Shown here: piece after piece, positions 11,703 through 24,476 of the stretch
Numbering within the stretch: the stretch's first letter is position 1
Layout: the number at the start of each line of letters is the position of its first letter
Assembly (NCBI RefSeq): GCF_009727055.1
Contig: NC_052349.1
Span: 35,086,134-35,150,133, forward strand
Direction of reading: 5' to 3'
DNA: 64,000 nt
From: Benincasa hispida
Lineage: Eukaryota > Streptophyta > Magnoliopsida > Cucurbitales > Cucurbitaceae
Program-made: the position numbers and the translations under genes
Notes under the pieces: generated by a model
Seen by the model: only the letters and a program-made list of their open reading frames with translations
Databases searched by the model: none
What the model was told of the DNA's origin: nothing

Positions 11703-13589
11703 ATGTTTTAATCACCCAATTTGCATTAATTTAAGCTAGTGGGTGAAATTTCATAAGATAAATGTTGTTGGTTGCTAAATTTGGATATACTACAATTTTG
11801 ACATCAAATTGAGCTTTAATCTATTGTAATTATTGTAATTTTTGGGTTGTTTATGGGCTTTAATGATTGTAGAAGATTATGTAATTTTGTCAATAAAGTT
11901 GAAATTAGGCTATAATTTGAAGAGATTTGGAGCAAGATGCAGCTGGAACCAAAATAAGGAGATTCTGCCCGAGGCGTGGCATTGTAACGCTCCATCACAG
12001 CGTTGTAACACTGCTTATATTTTTTCCAAAAATATGTGCGCGAAGGAAGAATGGTCCAGTTGTATTGGTTCAGCCCTATCTGGTCTGATTCACCCTCAAT
12101 TTAGCCGGTTCTACCCTAATTGAAGCCCTTTGAGTCCAGTTCAAGCTGATTTCATCTGATTCGAGCTATTTCGAAGTGTTCGAGAGTGGTTCGAGGCAGT
12201 TTTTGAATTATTCTAGTAATAGTAGTTTGATAGCCTAGGATGCCAAAATCGGTCCACTTTAGTGTGTTTAATTAATTATGCATTATGATTGTATGTTTTA
12301 ATTAAATTAAATTTTTTTGTGCATAAAGAATGTCATATAGATTTAAAATCACACCATAGGATAAGCATGTTTCATGCACTGAAAGTATGTTATAAGTGTT
12401 ATAATATATAGTATGCATGTGTAGCTTTTCATGAGAATTGATATAAGCTGTTATATTGGTTTATGAAATGCTTAATGTATGTTATGGATTTTGTCTAAGT
12501 CATAAATGTTATAAAATGAATTAGATATTTAAAATCTATACTAAAAATAGTTGCATGCTCACTTAGGGTTAACAACCGTAATCTGTTTTAATAGTTAAAA
12601 TGGGTCGATAACTTGTAAAACTAAGGTTACAAGATAATTCACCAGACATGATCTTGTCTAAGGCTGGAGGTATTTAAGTTGACGGTTTATGGAACACCTG
12701 CTACCTGGGGATCGAAGCGGTTCTTGAGTTATGTTAAAACTCAGTGTTATGAGCATTATGAACGATGTGAGGTGTTAAAAGAAGTTTATCATCACATAAA
12801 CGTTATAGATTAAATCCAGTATAAGAGTTATACTCGGATACACACTTAAACTTAGGTTTTTTTTTTTTAATTAGCCGAAATATACCTAAGTAAAAGTATA
12901 CTCAAATCGTCTAGAACATTTCAGTGGGAGAAAATTGGTCTTTAGATCTAACGTCCCTAGGAGTTCACACTGTGAGATCTATACTCGGCTTCATGTCGCC
13001 CTGGGCGTAGCCTCCATTCAGAAAGTGTTTGTATGGGTCAATAACAAAGTGAATAGGGGAAGTTGTTTCATAGTAATTGGGACAAAGAAGTGTGTCAATA
13101 CATCCTACTGTCTCCTCTATTAGATTGCACCATGCGATTCCCATTATATACTTGCATGTCGTCCTAGAGTGACCACCCATTCGGAGGGTCGTGACGTGGG
13201 AGTCGGAACACCACAAACTTGAAAAACGAATAGGTCTCTTAAGTTTTTTCTCAACATTGTCTTCCATTCGATAGCTTGTTGGGACCGATCTCTAGGATCT
13301 GAAAATGGAGGATTAAACTTACAAGAATTACTAAGTGTTAGTAAGTTCTTAACCAAATAAGCGATAACTAAATGCCATAGGAATAGGAGTTATTTTGGTA
13401 TTAGTGTTTAGTCAAGGATGTCTTGGTTCAGTGAAGGAGTAATTGACCACCCCTCAATAGCGGTTATTCTAACTCACTGAAGTATCATTACAAATTAATA
13501 ATGAGTTATATGAGTACATTATTACTTTTGCTAAAACTTGATTGGATTTAATAGCAATTCACTAATAGAACTTGTTTATATTTTTAGCA
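11703..13589 (+). mobile_element. Copia leader, non-coding
   Basis: This is the region between the PBS and gag. It has no conserved protein domain. It shares blocks with the minus-strand leader at 2391-4587. ORFs at 11842-12123, 12935-13123 and 12965-13356 are accidental frames. Confidence 0.6.
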
Positions 13590-14560
13590 TGACTAGCTCA
13601 TTAGTTCAACTACTGACTTCTAAAAAATTAAACAGAACTATACAACATGGAAATCAAATCTAAACATGATACTAGTAATCGATGATCTTAGGTTCATCTT
13701 AACTGAGGAATGTCCTCCAAATCCTAGCTCGTCGACTAACCAAAATGTTCGACAGTCTTATGACATATGGATTAGGGCAAGTGATAAGACCCGAGTCTAT
13801 ATCTTAGTGAGTATATATGATATTCTAGCTAAGAAATACGAGGGCATGGTCACCGCTAAAGCGATTGTGGATTCGTTGCAGGCAATATTTGAACAATCAT
13901 CTTCATTTGTTAGGCACGATGCTCTTAAATACATTTATAACTCCCACATGAAGAAATCAACCTCTGTTAGAGAACAACATGTTCTGGATATGATGGTACA
14001 CTTCAACATAGCGGAGGTAAACGGTGTTGTCATAGGTAAAAAAAGTTCGGTTAGTTTCATTATGGAATCTCTTCCGAAGAGTTTCCTATAGTAATGCACT
14101 AACGCGATGATGAACAAGATTGAATACAATCTAACTACTCTCTTAAACGAGCTCTTGACATACCAGTCTCTTATAAAGACTAAAGGACAAGAAGAGGGAA
14201 GCAAATTTTGCTACCTCAAAGAAGTTCCAAAAGGGATTGTCCTCAAGAACTAAATCTAGACCTTTTACCTCAAATAATAAAAGTATTCAAATTAAAAAGA
14301 AGGGAAAAGGAAAGGCAAGACTCCTACAAATCGCAAAAGCAAGGGAAAAACTACAAATAAAGGAAAATGTTTCCACTGCAACGAAGATGGGCATTGGAAA
14401 CGAAACAGCCCAAAGTACCTTGTTGAGAAGAAAGCTGAGAAAGCAAAACAAGGTAAATATGATTTACTTATTGTTGAAACATGTCTAGTGGAGAATGATA
14501 ACTCCACCCAGATACTAGATTCAGGGGCCACTCACGATGTTTGTATTTTTTTTCTAGAAA
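13590..14560 (+). pseudogene. Copia gag to protease start, broken
   Basis: A gag core (13666-14091) carries the UBN2-like words Y-D-I-L-A-K-K-Y-E and S-F-I-M-E-S-L-P-K-S-F-L and ends in a stop at 14089. The reading continues in other frames to a zinc knuckle, C-F-H-C-N-E-D-G-H-W-K-R-N-S, at about 14365-14410, in which the last Cys is Ser. It then reaches the protease motif L-D-S-G-A-T-H (about 14515). The start region around 13592 is frameshifted. Non-functional. Confidence 0.8.
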
Positions 14561-15321
14561 CTAGTTCCTGACGGCAGCTTGGAAAATGCAAGACAACTCT
14601 CAAAGTTGGAACGAGAGAGGTCATCTTAGCTCAATCAGTGGGAGACTTAAAGTTGTTTTTTGGAGATAGATTCATTTTTTTGGAAAATTACTTTTAGTTC
14701 CTAATATGAGAAGGAATCTAATATCTATCTCTTGTTTGTTAGAACAAATGTACAAAGTATTTTTTTGAAGCTAATGAAGTGTTTATTGGCTTAAGAGGTG
14801 TATAAATTTCTTCTGCAAAACTTGAAGAAAACTTATATGTGTTAAAACCAATCAAAGAAAAAGCTATTTTAAATACAGAGATGTTTAAAACAGTTGAAAC
14901 TCAAAATAAAAGGCAAAAAGTTTCTCCTAATGCCTATCTTTGGCACTTAAGACTTGGCTACATTAATCTCAATAGGATTGGGAGATTGGTCAAGAGTGAA
15001 CTCCTAAGTCAGTTAGAAGACAATTCTTTACCTCCATGTGAGTCCTGTCTTGAGGGTAAGATGGCCAAAAGAGCTTTTAAAGGAAAAGGTCTTAGAGCCA
15101 AAGAACCCTAAAACTTGTGCATTCAGATCTTTGTGGAAATGTCAAAGCATGATGAGGGTATGATTATTTCATCAGTTTTATTGATGATTATTCAAGGTAT
15201 GACTATTTTAACCTAACGTATCACAAATCCGAAACCCTTGAAAAGTTCAAGGAGTATAAGGCAGAGGTTGAGAACCTGTTAGGTAAAACAATTAAAACAC
15301 TTCGATTGGATCGAGGTGGAG
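14561..15321 (+). pseudogene. Copia GAG-pre-integrase and integrase N-terminal part
   Basis: The pre-integrase zinc-binding segment is clear at 14925-15110: W-H-L-R-L-G-Y-I-N, later C-x-x-C-L-E-G-K. A stop at 15109 separates it from L-C-G and the D-D-Y-S-R-Y-D-Y words of the integrase core. It ends at L-D-R-G-G just where a foreign LTR begins; the integrase resumes at 17927. Confidence 0.8.
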
Positions 15322-15322
15322 T

Positions 15323-17920
15323 TGTCACACCCCTCCTCAGATTGTCCTCTAAACGGGATTTGAAGATAGAAATTGCCAACCATCTTATGACAACTACGGT
15401 CCATCATAAACTTGTAAACTTGTTTCTTGAGCACCTGTTAACCTGATAGACAATACCATACTCATGCCAGGTAATTTTCACATCTTACATTAACTCAACA
15501 CAAGTGCTAACATTAAGAATTCACAACATTACATAAGTACTTAAACTGTAGCAAATATTTACAATTTTGACTCAAGTCTCTACCCTGACTTCCCATGACA
15601 TGTATAACCGTAATTAGGGTTAAACAAATATAGTGGACCACCTAGACTTGAGTTCCTTGGAAATCCTGTTAAGTGACTGACTGACAAATCTACTCACCTT
15701 CGGGCTGTCGATCGCTACTTGGAGAACAAAACATTTGAAAACACGAGCTTAAAAATGCTAAGTGACTGACTATTTAGAAATACATGCTTTCATTCATAAA
15801 TAATATAAACATGCTTTCATTAAAAACATCGCATGCTCATAAATATAGTTCTTAAAATAAACTGAAAAACATGAATCGTATAAATTGAAAACCTTGACAA
15901 AAAAAGTTAATCATAATCACACTGAAAAAATACCACTACTCTTCTGCCTAAACATGGGGAGAGCCCTTTTGTTCAAACCTTGAAACATAAGCTTGGGCTG
16001 GGGTGAAAACCCTTTTGCTCAATCACCTTACAATCAATGTTGAAAGAGAGCTCTTTTACTCGATCTCACCAACATCAATAACATGGTCATATGTGCACAC
16101 AGAGCTAAACTGGATCTTGCTCACCTTACCATACCTTCAGTGTCAAGGATTATAGCATAACTGCCATCTAGGTCCTTACCATACCTTCGACATCAACATA
16201 GCATAACCGAAATCTAGGTATCTTACCATACCTTTGGTACCAACATAGAAGTAGGTCGCATACAAGGCACAAAACATTTAAAGCATATAAACATGATTCT
16301 CATTTGAAACATCATAAATCATAGTTCATAACATCGTGTGGTGCCTTGTAAAACATGGAGCATGTTTATAAGATCTCTTGATAAGACACCATCATTCTAT
16401 AAAACATGGCATAGACATACTGGAAAACGCATACTAAATTCATAAGTAACATTATCATTTAAAACATGGATCATGTGATTAAATTTCTTTAAGAGCATGT
16501 GATAACAATATCATATCATGAAAGCTTTAAATAAGTCACTTATGTGTTAAATCATTCATGAAAACTTGTCTTTGGAAAACATTTATTAAAACTTGTCACT
16601 CCTGTAAGCCACTTATCCAAGGGGTCTGTAAGCCTCTCCTACTTGCGTCTGCCCTGTGACAAGAAGAGATCCCTTGGTTAAAATCATTAACTCCCTTTTG
16701 AGATTTACATAATACTTAACTTTTCATCATCGCATATATGACTCTATTGCATCTTAGTTGCACTAATGCATCACTTTTACTTAGCCAATTTACCTTTGCT
16801 TTGGCTTGAGCTTAGCTACCCTTTCACTCGGGTACACAATGGTCGCGAGGTCACACTTTAGTGCCTATGTGACAATCATCCTTACGTGCTAACTTCATGC
16901 CTGTGCGTATGTTGCATGCCCTTACGCCTATGCATTGACTGTTCCAACTGCCTGCTTGTACTTTGTATGTAGCTACCTGCTTGTTCATCCATAACCTCAA
17001 CTCATATTCAATTCTTTTGAACATAATAACTTAAAATCCAGCTAAGTTTACTCAAAATCCGACACAACCTTGCACTTCAAATGGTAATCTCACTTTTCTT
17101 AAACGTGGAAAAGTTGGCAAAATAGTTCTCATTTTCACTAAGCTTATTTATACCTCAGCGTGCATGGCATGCTCACTCAATTAAGTGCCACTTGGCATGC
17201 TAATACATTGTTAAGTTTTCTAAAACAGCCACTTAGCCCACTAACCAGGTGATTAAGCTGAGTTCTTCAACCTAGCTTAATCGCATAAGGCTTGCGATCC
17301 TTTAAATCATTTCCCGCTCAATGCATGACTCTAGTCATCATCGCATAGCCTCTTAAATATTTCTGACTAAGCTTACTTATATTACCTTCCTTCATTTACT
17401 TCTTTAACCTTTTCCATTGCATAACACAATTGCCACTACTAACGCATCGGTCCTCTGTAGACTCTTACGCTAACTACTAAGCCTCCCGACTAGCACTTGA
17501 TCGCGTATGAGCTAACTCCACTTCTTTCGTGGGCTTTCTCGTATTACGAGGTACACTTAAACATTTTTTTCTTTCCTATAAATGTTTGGCCGCATACCCC
17601 CTGGATAGACCATCGCATACATCAACATGCCACTATCGCATGGTCACCCTGAAAATTTCCTAAATATTGGTTCCTCTTGGCTCAATCGAGAGCCTTACCT
17701 TTCAACACTTAGAATATTTCCTGCTCTGAAATCTCACCCGAGAGCTCATCTTCTTATACTTTGCAATTTTTCTTTCTTCATACATATTGTAACACCAGCT
17801 TTATAGTTCCAAAACATTACAAACATCATATTAATCACAACTTAACTTACAATGGTGTTAAACACCTAATTAAATGTACTTAAGCATACTTAATTAATAA
17901 AACAAGTTCATGGGTTTATA
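15323..17920 (-). mobile_element. Solo LTR, gypsy-like family, inserted in copia integrase
   Basis: In minus orientation the block opens TATAAACCCATGAACTTG (probably a mutated TG start) and ends GGGTGTGACA. Those ends and much of the interior match the plus-strand block at 18556-21010. The flanks are TGGAG (15317-15321) and TAGAG (17922-17926), a 5-bp target duplication with one change and one extra base at each junction. Joining the flanks restores the integrase reading R-G-G-E-Y. No coding region, PBS or polypurine tract is inside, so a solo LTR from unequal recombination is the simplest reading. The superfamily is inferred from the GGGTGTGACA terminus. Confidence 0.75.
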
Positions 17921-17926
17921 ATAGAG

Positions 17927-18555
17927 AGTATATAGACTTGAGATTTCAGGACGATTTGATCGAACATGGAATCTAGTCTCAGCTCTCAACACTCAATACG
18001 CCTCAATAGAATGGTGTATCAGAAAGGGGAAATAGAATCCTGTTGGACATGGTTCATTCTATGATGAGCTATGCTCAATTGCTTGATTCGTTTTGGGGAT
18101 ACGCAGTAGAGATTGTTGTTATAATTTAAACATGCTTAATTCCAAAAGTATTTCTGAAACACCCTATGAGTTATGGAGATGGCGTAAAGGTAGTTTATGT
18201 CACTTCAGAGTTTGGGGATGTCTTACATATTTGTTGGTGCAAAATCCAAAGTACTTGGAACATCATTCAAAATTCTGCATGTTCTTAGGATACCCCAAAG
18301 AGATGAAAGGTGGTTTGTTTTATGATCCTCAAGATAACAAAGTGTTTGGATTGACAAACGTTATGTTCTTAGAGGAAGACCACATGAGAGATCATCAACT
18401 TCGCAGTAATCTAGTATTTGGTGAAATTTCCAAAGAAGCTAAATATAAATCAACAAGAGTTGTTGATCAGGTCGATTCTTCAACAAGAGTTGTTGATGAA
18501 GTTGTGGTCTGTCACATCCTTCTCAAGAGTTGAGAATTCCTCGACGTAGTGGGAG
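17927..18555 (+). pseudogene. Copia integrase C-terminal part and linker
   Basis: The region begins with D-L-R-F-Q-D and I-E-H-G-I of the integrase core. After a stop it continues (18093-18533) with the conserved T-P-Y-E-L-W, then F-R-V-W-G-C, F-L-G-Y-P-K-E and the hydrophilic linker with two S/T-R-V-V-D repeats. The frame is cut by the solo LTR at 18556. A stop at 18531-18533 lies just before. Confidence 0.8.
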
Positions 18556-21010
18556 TGTAAACCCCTAAACTTGTTTTACTAGTTAATTAAGTTTAAGTTC
18601 TCTTAATTAAGTGTTTAAGGTGTGTAGCATTAATGGAAAAAGTAAGCTAAGTATGTTTAATTAAATGATGTGTCTGAAATGTGAGAGAAGGAAAATTTTC
18701 TAAGTGTTACGGGTATATTCATCCAGATTGTGAACATATTCGACGCATAAAGAGTTGAGAATAACAATGGCAAGCCAAAAAAGGGCAAGAAAATATGTTA
18801 AGTGTGGAATGTTCAGACTCGGGTGAAGTAGAAGAAAGTTAACGTTCAGAGGAAGTAGAGGACTCTATGTGTTAGAGCTATGAGGTGCCATGTGGTCAGC
18901 TTTGAACGATGCGACAAAAGATTATGTGTTGAAAAGAGAAGGCTTAAGTGACCCCAAGGCCATGAATGAAGTTAAGATGAGAAATTCAGTTTAATTAACG
19001 AGTGAGAAATCCAAGTGGCAGCCTTATAAACGTCAATGAAAGGATAAGCATGCCAGGTGGCAATTAATTAAGTAAACTCTTTATGCACGCTTAAGTACAA
19101 ATAGGCTTAGCAATGAATGAGACTGTTTTGCCAAATGTTTTCTAAAGTCTAAGTGAGTAGTGTTGCTGTCATCTGTAGAATCTGAAGGTTGAAAAGTTCT
19201 TGGCAACTAAAGGAGAATTTGAGGAATCTCCGATCAATTCTAGAGGAAATAATACTCAAATTCTAAGGTAAATAAAAGTTAAGATGTCTTTGAGCAATTT
19301 CCTTGAAGGGGGTGTAGTTTTTATGAATGTTAGAACTAAGTTAAGAAATCTGGAAGATTGAATCTGAAAATGATGTTGTGGATGAATAAGCAGGCAGCTG
19401 CATACGAAGAACAAGCAAGCAGCTGACCTAGTGATGTTATGCGTTGACTCAAACAATATAGTCAATTTATAACGAAGGCGCTTTGAGTACGTCACATAAT
19501 GGTTTTACTTCGCATATATTGAGAAGGCGTTTCAACACTTACCCGAGCACCTTGAGGAAGGATTTTCAATTATTAGCCAGGTTATAAGGTAAGATGACTA
19601 AAGATAGCTGATGCGGTGAAGATAGCTTGATGCGTCGAACTTAGTTGTGATGTGATGACTATTAATATGCAGTAAAATTAAGTTATGCGTTAAGCTCAAA
19701 AGAGAGCTAAGTATACTGACCAAGTGATATTTCCTTTTTAGGGAAAACGCAAATAGGAGAGCGCGTACAACCCCTTGGAAAAGTAGCTTAAGACAGTGAG
19801 TGACAAGTTTTAATAAATGTTTTTCCAATGTTAGTTTTATGAATGGTTTTAACGTATAAGCATTTTATATGAGATTTTTATATCATGATTTTCTTCAACG
19901 CATGCCTTAAAATGAATGTTAATAGCATGATCCATGCTTTTAGATGAAGAATTTATTTATGAGTTTAGCATGTGTTTCCCAGTAAGCCTATGCCATGTTT
20001 TATCGCATGATGAAATTTATCAAGGAAATAATGTAAGTATACACCATGTTTTACAAGGCACCATAAGTTGATATGAAATCATGAAATATGATTATTTCAA
20101 ATATGTATTTTGTATATATTTCTATATGTTTAAATGTTAGTGCCTTGTACAAACCTTACTCTAATGTTGGTACCGAAGATATGGTAAAGTACCTAGATTT
20201 CAGTGATGTTAGGGATCATTGACACTGAAGGTATGGTAAGGTGATCAAGACCCAATTCGGCTTTAGGTGCACACATGACTATGTTATTGACATTGATGAG
20301 ATCCAGCAAAAGGGATCTCTCTCAACTAAGGTTATTAGGGATTGGGCAAAAGAGCTTTCCCACATGTTCAGGCAGTGTAGTGAAGTTTTTCATAAATATG
20401 CTAATGAGTTTATTTTAGGGTTTTCTTATATGATATATTTTTATGATTTCAATTCCATTTCTGAAACCCTTATTATGATTTTATAACCATTTCCTTGATA
20501 AACAAGTCCACATTAGTTATGATTTAAAGTATGTTTTATTTAAAATAGTTACTCAATGGGTCTTCTAGCTCATTCTTTAAAAATATTTTCCTCCCCAGGT
20601 AGTAGTCGACATCCCGAGGCCTAGCAGTTCTGCCAGGTAATCACTTCTCAGGCCCACAGAGAGCAGAAATTTAGGTGGCTCATCATGTTTTGTTATTTAA
20701 TTTTATGTCCATGTCAAGGGAAAATGGTAGAGTTGTGTTAAATAGATGTTATGTTTGATTGTGGTTTATGAAAACTGTTATGTATGTTGATGTTGATATT
20801 TTTGGTCACCAGTAAATTATATGCTTAAAGCTGTTGCTAAAACCGTGTGTTAGGTTCTAGAGGATTATAAACTGCTAATCAGGTGTAACAGGTGCTAAGG
20901 ATATAGGTTTTCAGGATTATGTTGGGCAATAGTTGTCATAAAAGGATTGGCAATTGCTGTCTTCACACCCCTTCTCGAATTAAGAGGGTAATTTGGGGAG
21001 GGGTGTGACA
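18556..21010 (+). mobile_element. Solo LTR, gypsy-like family, with perfect target duplication
   Basis: The block starts TGTAAACCCC and ends GGGGTGTGACA. It is flanked by GGGAG on both sides (18551-18555 and 21011-21015). The paralogous copia element at 47213-47230 has the same text without the insertion, which confirms the empty site. It lacks ORFs with any domain. It is an inverted relative of the block at 15323-17920. Confidence 0.85.
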
Positions 21011-21015
21011 GGGAG

Positions 21016-22612
21016 GGTTATCCAATAGCTCAACTGTTATATGGGTTTAACAGAAACTTAGGTTGTCATAACTGATGATGGCATTAAGGATCCATTGACC
21101 TATGAACGGGCAATGAATGATGTAGACCGAGACTAGTGATTCACAGCCACAGACCTCGAAATGAAGTCTATATATTTCAGTTCGATATGGGAACTCATAG
21201 ATCAACTGAATGGGATAAAACCTATTGGTTATAAATAGATCTACAAGAGGAAACGAGACCAAGCCGGTAAGGTGCAGATCTTTAAGGCTCGACTTGTGGC
21301 AAAAAGGGTTATATGTAGAGAGAGGGGGTAGACTATGAAGAAACCTTCTCCCTTGTTTCCATGTTGAAGTTGATTAGAATATTCTTGTCCTTTGCCACTT
21401 TTTATGATTATGAAATTTCACAAATACATGTCAAAACAGCCTTTCTGAATGACAATCTTAAATAGAGTATCTAAATGGCTCAACCAGAGGGGTTCATTAA
21501 ATAGGATAAAGAGGAAAAAGTCTGCAAGCTTAAACGACCCATTTATGGGTTAAAAAAAATCCAGATCTTGAAATATAAGATTTAACACTGCGATCAAATC
21601 TTTTGGCTTTAAACAGAATGTTGACGAACTTTATGTCACAAGAAAATTTTCAAAACCACTGTAGCCTTCCTAGTGTTGTATGTTGATGACATCCTACTCA
21701 TGGGAATGATGTAAGATTCCTAACTGGCGTTAAACAATGGCTAGTAACCTAATTCCAGTGAAAGATTTAGAAGAAGCTCAGTATGCTCTTGAATCCAAAT
21801 CATTCGGAAGTGCAACAACAAAACATTAGCCATGTCTCAAGCATCATATATAAACAAGATGTTGTCTAGATATAAGATACAGAATTCCGAAAATGGTTTG
21901 TTACCTTTCAAGCATGGAGTTTATCTATCAAAGGAATAGTGTTCTAAGACACCTTAAGAAGTTGAGGATATGAGACGTATTTTCTATCCATCAGCAATTG
22001 GTAGTCTAATGTATGATATGTTATGTACACTATCTAACATATGCTATGCAGTGAGAATAGTCAGTAGGTATCAGTCCAATCCAGGATATGATCATTAGAT
22101 TTTCGTTTAAAAATATCCTCAAGTATCTTAGAAGAACGGGGGATTATATGCCCGTGTATGGATCTAAAGATCTAATCATTATAGGATACACTTACTCTAA
22201 TTTTTAGACCGATAAAAATTTGAGAAAATCTACATCGGGATTAGTGTTTACTCTAACGAAGGAGTATAAAGCAAGGTTGTAATGCTGACTCCACCATGTG
22301 AAACAGAAAAGGAAGTTGTATGGCTTAAGTTCTTGACGAATTTGGAAGTGGTTCCAAATATGCATCTTCCTATCACCCTCTATTGTGATAACAGTGGCGC
22401 ACTTGCAAATTCTAAATAACCTAGAAGCCATAAGCGTGGAAAGCACATTGAGCGTAAATATCATCTCATCGGAAGATTGTGTAACGAGGAGACGTGATTA
22501 TCAAACAAATAGCTTCGAAACACAACATTATTGATCCGTTTACAAAGGTTCTCACGACTAAAGTATTTGAGAGTCACCTAGTGAATCTAGAACTACGAGT
22601 TATGTAAATCTA
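21016..22612 (+). pseudogene. Copia reverse transcriptase and RNase H remnant
   Basis: RT words K-P-I-G-Y-K and F-K-A-R-L-V-A-K occur near 21220-21310. The catalytic Y-V-D-D codons are at 21679-21690 in another frame. RNase H text (Y-C-D-N-S-G-A-L, then S-H-K-R-G-K-H-I-E) follows at about 22380-22455. Many stops and frameshifts are present, so the product cannot be functional. Sequence order matches the element at 47230-48880. Confidence 0.8.
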
Positions 22613-22730
22613 GGGTAAGTAGGAGAAGTCATGGATATGTGATGCCCTAATTTATTTTATTATGTTTTTTCTCTCACACTCAACATGATATGTAAATAAC
22701 CCCACTGGAGTTTTAGTGCAAGCAAGAATT
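22613..22730 (+). mobile_element. Polypurine-tract region before the 3' LTR
   Basis: Two AAGTGGGAGA-like tracts flank a roughly 100-bp T-rich spacer. The first reads AAGTAGGAGA (about 22617-22626). The second is a decayed CAAGCAAGAATT directly before the LTR at 22731. The same two-tract arrangement is found at 48880-51034. Confidence 0.6.
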
Positions 22731-24476
22731 TGTTGGATTTTATGTCATAAGACTCTTGGTTTGTAAACAATAAACATATTCTATTTTTTATTAAAGTTGT
22801 TATTGAGGTTTATTCAGTAAAGATGTTATTGAATATGTGAATTGCACTTAAAAACCCTAAATCTAATAAACTAAGAACCCTTGGCTATTACATGAGTACT
22901 AGAACTATATCTGGAGACATAAATGTGGATCAAGTTCGAGTAAATAGCCAAAACAATATATAGTATAAGGTAAGGTTTGGTACCTTATCCTGGAGACACT
23001 ATGGATGCGACCCACTTTGTATTTGGTACAAATGATGTGATTCTGAATCGTTCATGTGGAGACATACGAATGGAGGCGTCCTATGCAATGAGTTTGCATA
23101 AGACCAAATCGTGAAATAGTCACTTTTACTTTATAACACCGTTTACTGTTAAGATTGACTAGTTCAATACGATGACCTAGATAACTTGATCTTAATCTTG
23201 AGCTAACTATGAACTCCTGTTTATTTGGGATTATTCTTTAATCTACATGGGTGAGAGTGGCCCGAGTTCATCGACTCAATAAGCGCCCCCCCCCCCTTTG
23301 GGATAAGATCGAGTAGATAGTTGGGGACATAGTCCTGCAAGATGGAATTTACTCTGACCCGATTCTAAGGATAGTAAATAGGTTGTTCTCTTAAATACTG
23401 ACTCCAAGTCATGAACAAGAGGTCCCACCCTCTCATTGACTCGATAGGGACTCAGTTTAGTGGTTGAACCAACTGTAAGATGTAATTATAGAAGTAAAAC
23501 GGTAATTTTGACCCAACTGTAATTACGAACAACATGTGAAGGATCGACTTACTAATCATGATTATATTGAGTGGACAGAAATATATCTACAGTGAGGAGA
23601 GTACAGCTACTGGACTATAGTGGAGTGCCTCGATAGTTAATGAATGTTGGTTAACTAGGTTAAAGAGTTTAGCTGGTTAATGTTGGATCGTTGGAGCTCA
23701 TGATCTGTAGGACCATTAGGTTCCACTACTAGCTCATATCAGACTAAACCTTAGAACAGTGTGATGAGAAAATTTGAATTGTTCAAATTCGGCTTAGGGA
23801 GTAATCATTATTTATATTCGATATACTTGACGTTTTAGAGAGTTAGAAATATTTAAATGTGATTTAAATATTGCACACATGAATAGGGATTCATGTTTGG
23901 AATTGGTGTTGAATATTATTTAATATTATTAATTAAATTGTTTAATTCGTTATTTAAAATTGATTTAAAATTATTTAATATTTGATGTCAAATTATTATT
24001 AATTAAATTGTTTAATTAATTAAATCGATTTTTTATTATTTTTTTAATTTTTTTAAATTAATTACAATTAAATATTAATTATTTTGAATTAATTTATATT
24101 CTGAATTTTATAAAAATTCAAAATACTTGAGAAAAGTGAGATTATCCCACATTTTTCACTTTGGGCTTGTTCAACACCTAAAATTCCATTCAATTATAGT
24201 TAATTTTGAAAGAATTTTGTTGCCAATTTTTTCATGGATTTGGAGTGCATAATTTCTTCTTTAAAAGAAGAAACTTTAGCTGAGAAATGGTTAAACATTT
24301 TAGCTTTCGTAGCTCAAAATTTCTCTCACAATTTCTAAGCTCCAAAACTCTTTCAATCTCTTTTTTCCTTCAAATTCATCACTAATTTGGATTCCACAAT
24401 CCGTTTTAAGACCGGAGAATAGCAAGGAAGACTCCAGAGGAGGTCCATGAAGTGTTTGTGATAAAAAAAAAAAAAA
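22731..24476 (+). mobile_element. Copia 3' LTR, 3' end lost at an A-run
   Basis: It begins TGTTGGATTTTATGTC and follows the 5' LTR at 9960 almost to its end. It breaks off after GTGTTTGTGAT into a run of A, where the 5' copy has ACAAGTAATG. The last 150 bases or so of LTR and the right target duplication are missing. A run of about 11 C lies at 23285-23296, which is unusual for this LTR and may be an assembly or replication slip. Confidence 0.8.

Larger units (their letters stand above)
9960..24476 (+). mobile_element. Ty1/copia element with two nested solo LTRs
   Basis: Full order is 5' LTR (9960-11688), PBS (11691), leader, gag (about 13590-14560), integrase start (14839-15321), solo LTR, integrase end (17927-18550), solo LTR, RT/RNase H (21016-22600), polypurine-like tract and truncated 3' LTR (22731-24476). 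Removing the two solo LTRs leaves an element of about 9.4 kb. All ORFs are interrupted. The pol text is close to that of the element at 44757-48899. Confidence 0.85.
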
